Positions 1-6,342 of a stretch of 13,207 nucleotides of DNA are shown here, one piece after another. Origin of the DNA: Candidatus Collierbacteria bacterium. GTDB taxonomy: Bacteria > Patescibacteriota > Microgenomatia > UBA1400 > MFAQ01. The stretch covers positions 1 to 13,207 of the forward strand of contig JAHFKQ010000020.1 of the NCBI GenBank assembly GCA_023245265.1. Reading direction: 5' to 3'. Position 1 is the first letter of the stretch. Every line of letters starts with the position of its first letter. Below the pieces are notes generated by a model. The model saw only the letters and a program-made list of their open reading frames with translations, did not search any database and was not told where the DNA came from. Both the position numbers and the translations under genes were made by a program.

Positions 1-2464
1 AGTCGGAGAGAGACGGTTCGGGGAGAACGGAAGTGGAAACAGCCGAAGGGGTAAGGGGTTTGGGCATATTGGAGGCCGGAGGCATCATGGTGGAGCCGGA
101 AGGAGGAATCTTGAACGGATTTGGTTGAGTACGAGGAGGAACCGGGGGAAGTTGAGGGACATAAGGCTGTTTGGACGCGGAGCTGGGAGAAGAAGTAGAA
201 ACCGGGTTCGGACGAGTATCGACACCTTCGGTATAGCGTTTGGCCGGAGGGGTCATCAGAGCGGTAACTTGAGACATATCCATCGGTTTGGTTTCACGAT
301 AGTATTTAGCGTAGGTGGCGGCCAAAACTTTTTCTTTTTGATGAGTCTGGGTGTTGGGAAGAGGTAAAGCATTAGCCGAAAAAGGTTGCGAGACTTGCGA
401 GTCGATAGACATCTTCATGGCCAGCTGGTACTTGGCCAGTCCGACAAGATCATCGGGAGTGTAGAGGCTGTTAAGCTCCTTCACAATACGATCGGCATCA
501 GAAGCACCGACAACATAACTCATGACAGTCCCGACATTACCAAAGATGGCGTTTTGAATTTCTTCCGGAAGCTGAGCGATGTATTGATTGGCAAGGATCA
601 AGCCAAGTTTATACTTGCGGGCTTCGGAAAGTATCTTGACGAAGGAACTGGTGGCGAAGTTTTGGAACTCATCGACATAAAGGAAAAACTCCCGACGATC
701 ATCTTCGCGGATATTGGCACGATTCATGGCGGCGATTTGGATTTGGGAGATAAACATAGCACCCAGGAGAGCGGCATTATCTTCACCAATTTTGCCTTGA
801 GGTAAATTTAAAATGATAATTTTGCCGGAGTTCATCATGTCTTCAAAATCGACCGTGCTTTTGGGGTGATTAATGATGTCGCGGATAGTGGGTGAAGTAA
901 TAAATTGACCGACTTTGTTAAGAATAGGGGCGATAGCCTCGGTTTGGAATTTTTCGGAGTACTTGTCGTATTCGTCTCGCCAAAAATTGATGAGCACCGG
1001 ATCGGTAACATGGATGAGACATTCTTTCTCTCGAAAATCTTTATTGGTCAGAATGCGAGGGACATCGGCCAAAGTAGTCTCCGGCTTGTAAACTAGAGTG
1101 AGAAGCGTATTGCGAAGAATGTATTCGAGTCTCGGACCCCAAGAGTTGCCGTAGAGTTTACTAAATATAGATACGATACTGGAAGCAACCATTTCCCCAT
1201 GAGCCGGGGTCTTTACAAATAAAGGATTCATCCAAAAGGATTTGCCGGGAACCGAAGGATCGAGATAGGCCACATCGTTAATGCGACTTTCCGGGATGTA
1301 GTCCAAAAGAATTTCGGCGGCATCACCGTGAGGATCGACAAAAGCGACACCTTCACCGTGCTGGATGTCATTCACCGCCATCCTTCCAATGAGAGTGGAT
1401 TTACCGGTACCGGATTTGCCGAGAATATAGGTGTGGCGGAGACGATCGATCCCCTTCTTCATGCCAAAGACAGCCAAATGGTTTTTGTATTCGGTCTTGG
1501 CGAAAAAATTATAAAGTTTTTGTTCACTTTCGGGGATGCCTTCATCGACAGGCAAATTGGTCGGGGCTTCACCTTTTAAGGTTTTACCCCAAGCAATCCC
1601 CTTGATGGGGGCGAGGAGGACACCGGGCAGATGGAAAAGGGCAGTAATTTCACCGTAGTTAAGATATTGATATTGATTGGAATACTTGGCAGAGCGGTCC
1701 AACATCATCCGACGGAGTTTGTCGATGGAACTTTGATACTTAGGTTTTTTAAGAGCCAAGCTATTACCCTCCGAAAGAGCATAAGTGCCAAAGGCGGCGG
1801 CCAGCTGAGAAAGGAGTTGAGATGAAGTGTGGGGATCAGGGGTGATGGCGGCCAAGCGAATGTCGCAAGCGAAAGATTGATAGGCTAGTTTTTTCTCAAT
1901 GATAGCTTTTTGGGGATGGGGTGAAGCTGATTTGAGAGGGTCCGGATTTGGAATACCTTTGTCTAAGACACCACGAATGGCTTTTTGCCAGTTTTTGGGA
2001 GCGGTAAAGAGACAGATTTGGACAATGGCGGCCTGACCGGCCGGGACTCGGGAAAGACTGCCCAGAATGGAAGCCATCTGATCGACTTTGTCATCTAAGG
2101 TGGAGTTGAGAGAAAGATGAGAAGGCCCGGTGAGGACTAGCTGACCGAGGGCCGGTTGGCCGTGATTAAGCCAGTCCGGTAAATAATCTCGCATGGGAGT
2201 GATGAGGGCTGTCGGATACTGAGCCGCAATCTGGGAACGGACGAGATGTTCCAGGCGTTCCGGACAAGCAATGATAAAGAAGGTGGTTTGATTTAGGTTG
2301 ACGACTTCGAGGGAAATGGTTTCAAAAGTACCTAAAAGACGCTCCATAAAGCCGGCTTTGAGGGAAGACTTGAGGGAGGCCAAAAACTCGATAAAAGCGG
2401 CCTGGCCAACTAGAGAATCCTTGGCGGGACGGATCTGAAGAACAGAGTATTTGGGGGCAGCCAT
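1..2464 (-). CDS. VirD4/TraG-like type IV secretion ATPase, 3' end cut by window edge
   Basis: A continuous reading frame of about 821 codons runs from an ATG at 2464 off the left edge without a stop. The first ~330 residues form an N-terminal region I cannot name and contain no obvious transmembrane segment. A P-loop NTPase follows: Walker A GKSGTGKST at about residues 349-357, and Walker B FFLYVDEFQNF with D598/E599. A downstream ANQYIAQL motif (~625-632) is typical of TraG/TraD/VirD4 and TraM-recognition ATPases, hexameric motors that move DNA or protein substrates at the membrane. From about residue 735 the chain turns into a low-complexity Pro/Ser/Thr tail that is still open at the edge. 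The start is secure: an in-frame TAA lies two codons upstream (2468-2470). Canonical coupling proteins carry N-terminal membrane helices; this one seems soluble, so membrane contact may come through partners such as the SPFH or YidC-like products next door. No relaxase or other type IV secretion gene is visible, so conjugation is not supported. Confidence 0.85.
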   Translation of the reverse strand, partial: MAAPKYSVLQIRPAKDSLVGQAAFIEFLASLKSSLKAGFMERLLGTFETISLEVVNLNQTTFFIIACPERLEHLVRSQIAAQYPTALITPMRDYLPDWLNHGQPALGQLVLTGPSHLSLNSTLDDKVDQMASILGSLSRVPAGQAAIVQICLFTAPKNWQKAIRGVLDKGIPNPDPLKSASPHPQKAIIEKKLAYQSFACDIRLAAITPDPHTSSQLLSQLAAAFGTYALSEGNSLALKKPKYQSSIDKLRRMMLDRSAKYSNQYQYLNYGEITALFHLPGVLLAPIKGIAWGKTLKGEAPTNLPVDEGIPESEQKLYNFFAKTEYKNHLAVFGMKKGIDRLRHTYILGKSGTGKSTLIGRMAVNDIQHGEGVAFVDPHGDAAEILLDYIPESRINDVAYLDPSVPGKSFWMNPLFVKTPAHGEMVASSIVSIFSKLYGNSWGPRLEYILRNTLLTLVYKPETTLADVPRILTNKDFREKECLIHVTDPVLINFWRDEYDKYSEKFQTEAIAPILNKVGQFITSPTIRDIINHPKSTVDFEDMMNSGKIIILNLPQGKIGEDNAALLGAMFISQIQIAAMNRANIREDDRREFFLYVDEFQNFATSSFVKILSEARKYKLGLILANQYIAQLPEEIQNAIFGNVGTVMSYVVGASDADRIVKELNSLYTPDDLVGLAKYQLAMKMSIDSQVSQPFSANALPLPNTQTHQKEKVLAATYAKYYRETKPMDMSQVTALMTPPAKRYTEGVDTRPNPVSTSSPSSASKQPYVPQLPPVPPRTQPNPFKIPPSGSTMMPPASNMPKPLTPSAVSTSVLPEPSLSD

Positions 2465-2470
2465 AAATTA

Positions 2471-2476
2471 AGTATA
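2471..2476 (-). promoter_or_regulatory. -10 box of the ATPase gene, 6 nt before ATG
   Basis: TATACT on the minus strand lies in an A/T-rich stretch just inside the 20-bp gap after the SPFH gene. Only six bases separate it from the ATG, so transcription would start at or next to the start codon. No convincing -35 box is seen 16-18 bp upstream, and there is no Shine-Dalgarno. Confidence 0.45.
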
Positions 2477-2484
2477 TAAAAAAA

Positions 2485-3096
2485 CTAAGCCGCCGACGGA
2501 GCAGAAAGAATACTCTGACCGGCACGATGAGCTTCCGAATCGATGATCTTGACCTCAGAAAAAAGAACATTCTCAATAATCAGCGCGCTATCATGAAAGA
2601 GATCGTTGAGTTCAGTTTTGAGCATGGATTCAATTTGAGAACGCTCGGCCCCTATCTCTTTGGAGTCGTGCTTGCTGAAGGCGGCGGCGATACGACTGCG
2701 AGAGTAAGGACGGATCACCTTGGAAACAAAGTTGTCGCCAATGTTTTCCCACAGGAGAGGAGCGTTGGCCTTGTCGAGGCGGAATAGAATAGAGCCCTCG
2801 ATGGAGATGGTTTTATTATCCTTGGTGGTGGCAATTACCGGTTCGTCTCCGAGGGCTTCTTTGACCGAGAGATCAAAACCATGCCTAATAGTGTATTCAA
2901 GAACCTGGGCATTAAAAAGTTTGGCTATCTGCCAAAAGGGAATCTTAAGATGGAGTCCCGGTCCCCAGACGCGCTTTAAGACACCAGCTCCCCGATCGTA
3001 AACACAGGCCACATGGCCGGGGGGAACGGAGATAAAAAAGCCTCCAACGACTTCATCGACGAGAAATGAAACTACCAATTTATCAAAATCAGCCAT
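2485..3096 (-). CDS. SPFH/band 7 (prohibitin-like) domain protein
   Basis: A 203-residue protein. The stretch VPPGHVACVYDRGAG (about 24-38), followed by WGPGLHLKIPFW (44-55), is the classic opening of the SPFH/band 7 fold (stomatin, prohibitin, flotillin, HflK/C). The conserved pattern continues through the core (~86-185). These proteins oligomerise into membrane-bound rings or microdomains and scaffold proteases, transporters or secretion machines. Here the N-terminus is moderately hydrophobic (8-23) but has acidic residues, so it could be an amphipathic or re-entrant anchor rather than a true membrane helix. The long C-terminal coiled coil of full-length prohibitins (~270-290 aa) is essentially absent, so this is a minimal version. 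The ATG is secured by an in-frame TAA two codons upstream. It lies 23 bp after the YidC-like gene and 20 bp before the ATPase gene on the same strand, which suggests a shared membrane job; that job is inference. Confidence 0.85.
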   Translation of the reverse strand: MADFDKLVVSFLVDEVVGGFFISVPPGHVACVYDRGAGVLKRVWGPGLHLKIPFWQIAKLFNAQVLEYTIRHGFDLSVKEALGDEPVIATTKDNKTISIEGSILFRLDKANAPLLWENIGDNFVSKVIRPYSRSRIAAAFSKHDSKEIGAERSQIESMLKTELNDLFHDSALIIENVLFSEVKIIDSEAHRAGQSILSAPSAA

Positions 3097-3106
3097 AACT
3101 TAGATG

Positions 3107-3112
3107 ATTATA
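3107..3112 (-). promoter_or_regulatory. Perfect TATAAT -10 box of the SPFH gene
   Basis: A consensus TATAAT on the minus strand sits in the 23-bp gap after the YidC-like gene, 10 nt before the ATG. The predicted transcript starts within about 0-4 nt of the start codon. The -35 region is weak. Confidence 0.5.
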
Positions 3113-3119
3113 TCTCTTT

Positions 3120-3890
3120 TTAGGCAAGAGGAGTAGTCTGGGTAACCGGAGCCTGAGGGGCCGTCTCGACTGGAGTTTGATGCCTCAGAGAGTAGGTCAA
3201 GAAGAGAATTTGCTTAAAAAGCCGCAAAATGATGCCAAAAGCGAGGGAGGTGATAATAAAAACTTTCTTACCGGCAGGGAGAAACATAAAGATAAGGAAA
3301 CTAACGACCGGCAGGATGAGAACAAGGGAGAGGAAGTCCTTACGAGTAGGCTTGATGGGGGCGAAGTAGAGATGAACTATTTCGCTAAGACCGATCATGA
3401 GGGACTGAATGAGATTGAGGGTTCCGTTGGTGCGTGAGAGATCATAAACTCCCATAAACATCAAATTGATAGGTTGACGGACGGCAGGCATAAAACTATA
3501 AAGGAGGTGCATGTCGGCTCCTTCCAAACCGGTGGTAAAAATACGATAAAGAATAAGAATGATCAGGACCTGGATGGTAATAGTAAAAACTTCCGAAAAA
3601 ATGGCTTTGGGACTTTGACGCATGATTTCGCGAGTGGCTTCCCTCTCGCGCACAGGATCGGAGGCAAATTCTTTTTTAATTTGCTTGACCCGCTCGGAAA
3701 CACGAAATTTATCTTCGTCAGATTGTTCACCAATCAAGTCAAAAGGCAGGAGGATAATCCGGACAGCAATAGCAAATAATATCACGGCCAAACCCATGTC
3801 CGGAGCGGGCAGAATAAAACCGGTTAGCCAGTAGAGACCAACAAGAATATTGAAAAAAGGTTGGTAGATGTAGAGGGTAAAGAAATCCAT
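3120..3890 (-). CDS. YidC/Oxa1-family membrane protein insertase (divergent, short)
   Basis: A 256-residue, very hydrophobic protein. Predicted membrane segments are about 8-27, 32-53, 100-118, 157-177, 186-204 and 209-233. The second segment reads LAVILFAIAVRIILLPF. Its R44 matches the conserved groove arginine of YidC/Oxa1/SpoIIIJ, which contacts substrate helices during insertion. A basic, charged cytoplasmic loop (54-98) follows, as expected for the family's helical hairpin. The C-terminal tail is short and rich in Pro/Thr/Gln, not strongly basic, so ribosome binding through the tail is unlikely. The large periplasmic domain of Gram-negative YidC is missing, as in Gram-positive and CPR forms. 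It is not in the usual rpmH-rnpA-yidC context, so it may be a paralogue dedicated to its neighbours (inference). The start is secure: the in-frame upstream TAA leaves no other ATG/GTG/TTG in between. Confidence 0.8.
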   Translation of the reverse strand: MDFFTLYIYQPFFNILVGLYWLTGFILPAPDMGLAVILFAIAVRIILLPFDLIGEQSDEDKFRVSERVKQIKKEFASDPVREREATREIMRQSPKAIFSEVFTITIQVLIILILYRIFTTGLEGADMHLLYSFMPAVRQPINLMFMGVYDLSRTNGTLNLIQSLMIGLSEIVHLYFAPIKPTRKDFLSLVLILPVVSFLIFMFLPAGKKVFIITSLAFGIILRLFKQILFLTYSLRHQTPVETAPQAPVTQTTPLA

Positions 3891-3899
3891 AGCAATTTT

Positions 3900-3905
3900 A
3901 TTATA
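3900..3905 (-). promoter_or_regulatory. Perfect TATAAT -10 box overlapping the upstream stop codon
   Basis: TATAAT on the minus strand overlaps the TAA stop (3901-3903) of the nucleotidyltransferase-like gene and lies 9 nt before the YidC-like ATG. The predicted start of transcription falls 0-3 nt before the ATG. No good -35 box is seen at 16-18 bp. Confidence 0.5.
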
Positions 3906-4722
3906 TGTTGTTTAATGATTTCAGGTGAGTATCAAGTTTGGAGGAAAAGTCGGTAGTGTGGAGAAAGGCTCCGTGAAGGTGGACGACTTCGGAAGTTTTT
4001 TTGGGAGACATATAGAAGAGCTGGAGAAGATAAAAAAGGTAGTTAAGGGGAAAAAATAACACGAAGAGACCTGTGGATACGGAATTGAGAGTTTTGCCAC
4101 CGGTGATAGCGGCATAAGCATTGGCCAAATATTGATTTGTCCAGCGATTGGCTTGAATGAAATGCTGATAGGTATCTCCCCTATCAAGAAGGGGTACTAT
4201 CTGTAAAACTTCATGAGCGGTATAGAGTGAGCGTTGAAAATCCGGGATGGAAAGCGAGGTTCCATCTAGCCACAGATTGGGACAAAAAGCATTAGGGGCA
4301 TGAGCATGGCTCTCTTCAGGATGACGACGACGAAAAAAAAGTGAGATGAGACCAATGACAAACGGCCGGATGAGCCAAAGAGTGTGGGGAGAGGTAATAA
4401 ACATCAGGTCGATGTCGTCGTTTTTTTGAGGATTCCGAGCCGCGACAGAACCGGTTAGCGCAATCAATCTGAGTCCCGGAAAATACTTTAAGATACCGAC
4501 CAATTTTTGAGCATGGCTGATTTTCTCTACCGTATAGCGAGTGGTCAATTTGCGGAAGCGTTCCTCCGAGGGAGAAAGAGAGCGGGAAAGGTGCGGCCTG
4601 AGCTTAGCTAAAGAAACACGACGAGGAGAAATTAGCCAGTGATAAATTTCGTCAGGAAAAAGTGGAAAGCGAAAAAAAGTCGCGTAGGCAATGGTCGCCG
4701 TTACCGCTCGGTCGAGATCCAT
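3901..4722 (-). CDS. Nucleotidyltransferase-fold protein with membrane segment
   Basis: A 273-residue protein. ALTGSVAARNPQKNDDIDLMFIT (about 88-110) carries the pol-beta superfamily signature: G91-S92, then D103-x-D105, which in active members binds metal and nucleotide. No third catalytic carboxylate can be assigned by eye. The N-terminal ~60 residues, rich in aromatic and helical sequence (FFRFPLFPDEIYHWL), resemble a small winged-helix-like module. Two hydrophobic stretches stand out: 114-130, followed by RRR, and 215-237, which is long enough to cross the membrane. The protein may therefore be a membrane-attached nucleotidyltransferase. Substrate is unknown; the superfamily includes tRNA, antibiotic and protein nucleotidyltransferases and toxin-antitoxin MNT proteins. 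Its ATG follows the solute-binding protein stop after a single base, with no ribosome site of its own, so it is probably translated by coupling. Fold assignment is good, function unknown. Confidence 0.7.
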   Translation of the reverse strand: MDLDRAVTATIAYATFFRFPLFPDEIYHWLISPRRVSLAKLRPHLSRSLSPSEERFRKLTTRYTVEKISHAQKLVGILKYFPGLRLIALTGSVAARNPQKNDDIDLMFITSPHTLWLIRPFVIGLISLFFRRRHPEESHAHAPNAFCPNLWLDGTSLSIPDFQRSLYTAHEVLQIVPLLDRGDTYQHFIQANRWTNQYLANAYAAITGGKTLNSVSTGLFVLFFPLNYLFYLLQLFYMSPKKTSEVVHLHGAFLHTTDFSSKLDTHLKSLNNI

Positions 4723-4723
4723 A

Positions 4724-6271
4724 CTAGGGTGTAGGAGTCGGGGTGGGGGCAGCCACTAATCCGTATTGAGATAGAACTTGGACAAAACCATTATGAAGCG
4801 CTTCAACCACCTTAGGAGTTTCTTGATGAGCGATCAAGCCGTTGATAGCATCTTCCAAATATTTAATGAGGCGAGAGTTTAAAGCCGTTTTCGAGTCTTG
4901 AGTCATCGAAGCGGTATAGAAACTCTTAGCCGTTGGAAGTTCGGCAATAAAGGGGGCAAGGACAGGATTTTTGGAGGCAGTCTCAGCAACGGCTTTGTTG
5001 GCCGGGGGCTGAGGAAAACCGCGATCCGTAGTGGCTGAATCAAAAAGAATTTGTTGGGCTTCGGCGGAGGCCAAGAACGAGACAAACTTCCAAGCTTCTA
5101 AAGGATGCTTACTGTTTTTGGAGACACCTTCAAACCAGATACTGGCCCAGTTAGTAGGATCAACATCGGGAAGTTGAGGGACCGGAAATACTTGCCACGA
5201 CAGACCGGGGTTGATGGCTTTGATATCTCGAGCCTTCCAGCTGGGAGCAATAATCATGGCCACTTTCTCGTTAGCAAAAGCCACGGTTGAAGGAGGCATG
5301 GTTTCATCCCAAACACCGTGCTTGGTCACAAAGTCGGTGTAATAAGTAAGAGTCGTAGAGACTTCTGAACCTTGGATGTCAGTCAAGGAAATTCCGGCTT
5401 GAAGTAGCATAAGAGAGACAATGTCCGGCCAGTTCTCGACATTAGTGGTGTTGCCAAGAGCAACACCGGCACGAGTAATCTTACCGGTAAGAGGATCGGC
5501 TTCCTTGACTGCCTTGGCAACAGTTAATAAATCTTCCCAAGTTTTTGGAGGTTGTAACTGTTTTTGTTGAAGCATGGCGGTATTTACAAACAAACCGAGG
5601 CCTTCAGCTGTCATGGGAGCCCCATAGACCTGATTACTGGCGACCAAAAGTTTCCCAACGATGGGATAAAAATTGGTGTTTAGCTCGGTAGCAGAAAGGG
5701 TGTTGGGGGGAGCCGGTAAGAGATCGGTGGCAAAAAGAGGTAACCAAGTAGTGTGCAGACGAACGATATCGGGAGAGTTGGAACTTTGAAGGGCGATTTT
5801 CACCCGATCTTGATAATCTTGAGAAGATTGCATTTGATAATCGATGACAATATTGGGATTTTTGGCTTGAAAAGCATCAATAACCGGTTTCATCACAGAG
5901 GTGGGTTCCCATAGACCGAAGTAAGTGAGGGTGACCGCGGGTGATGGGGTGACCGAAACAGGAGCTTGAGTCTTACTGCCAAAGAAAAGGCGGAAAATAA
6001 TGTAGGCTATCAGGCCAATGACGATTAGCCCAACTCCGATAGGTAAGATTAAGCGAGCGAGAGAAGCCTTGATAACGGGGGCACCGGTGGCTGCCGGAGG
6101 TTGATAGCCAGGGGGAGGTGGAGCGGCTTCCTCGGGAGGAGTGAGATTCGAAAGGGTGGGAGAAGGAGAAACCGGTGAAGGTGTCAGAGGATTAAGAGGT
6201 GAAGCCGGAGTCATAGGTGTAGGGCCAGGAACCATCGCTGTCGGTCCAGGAAGTGGAAATTGATTATCCAT
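4724..6271 (-). CDS. Membrane-anchored extracellular solute-binding protein (family 1)
   Basis: A 515-residue protein in four parts. Residues 1-70 are a Pro/Thr/Ser-rich low-complexity tail. Residues ~74-97 form a single transmembrane helix ending in FRLFFGSK. A short T/P-rich linker (101-113) follows. Residues ~114-500 are a periplasmic-binding fold of the sugar-type (SBP_bac_1) family: TLTYFGLWEPTSVMKPVIDAF at the start, then NPNIVIDY and PDIVRLHTTW, with WEDLLTVAKAV, MIIAPSW and LEAWKFVSFL further on. The chain ends in a PTPTPTP tail. Such proteins capture sugars or oligosaccharides for ABC importers. This one has no signal peptide or lipobox; it is held by the helix, placing the proline-rich tail in the cytoplasm. 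No ABC permease or ATPase lies in the window. The ATG is fixed by an in-frame TAA two codons upstream. The gene heads the left block and is coupled to the nucleotidyltransferase-like gene. Confidence 0.85.
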   Translation of the reverse strand: MDNQFPLPGPTAMVPGPTPMTPASPLNPLTPSPVSPSPTLSNLTPPEEAAPPPPGYQPPAATGAPVIKASLARLILPIGVGLIVIGLIAYIIFRLFFGSKTQAPVSVTPSPAVTLTYFGLWEPTSVMKPVIDAFQAKNPNIVIDYQMQSSQDYQDRVKIALQSSNSPDIVRLHTTWLPLFATDLLPAPPNTLSATELNTNFYPIVGKLLVASNQVYGAPMTAEGLGLFVNTAMLQQKQLQPPKTWEDLLTVAKAVKEADPLTGKITRAGVALGNTTNVENWPDIVSLMLLQAGISLTDIQGSEVSTTLTYYTDFVTKHGVWDETMPPSTVAFANEKVAMIIAPSWKARDIKAINPGLSWQVFPVPQLPDVDPTNWASIWFEGVSKNSKHPLEAWKFVSFLASAEAQQILFDSATTDRGFPQPPANKAVAETASKNPVLAPFIAELPTAKSFYTASMTQDSKTALNSRLIKYLEDAINGLIAHQETPKVVEALHNGFVQVLSQYGLVAAPTPTPTP

Positions 6272-6312
6272 AAGTTAAGTAGTCAAGTTAAAATGTAAGA
6301 AGCGAAGTGTGA

Positions 6313-6342
6313 ATTATAGATAAAGTATATCAAGAATGACAA
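6313..6342 (-). promoter_or_regulatory. Promoter of the solute-binding protein gene, overlapping the vanW-like start
   Basis: On the minus strand, -35 TTGTCA (6337-6342, five of six matches to TTGACA) is followed after 18 bp by a perfect TATAAT (6313-6318). The -35 box lies inside the first codons of the divergent VanW-like gene, so RNA polymerase here would compete with transcription of that gene. The predicted leader is about 35 nt, the longest for any gene in the window. Confidence 0.6.
6321..6326 (+). promoter_or_regulatory. Candidate -10 box of the vanW-like gene
   Basis: TAAAGT lies 9 nt before the ATG at 6336 and fits the TANNNT pattern found in front of most genes here. It overlaps the spacer of the opposing promoter. 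No good -35 is visible. An alternative TATAGA (6315-6320) is equally possible. Confidence 0.3.

Noticed and set aside
125..1825. Several plus-strand open frames of 60-140 codons
   Set aside because: They lie antisense to a single uninterrupted ATPase frame with clear Walker A and B motifs; none shows a recognisable domain.
1..2464. Integrated conjugative element
   Set aside because: Only one type IV-like ATPase is present, without relaxase, VirB4-type partners, integrase, attachment-site repeats or a visible compositional break from its neighbours.
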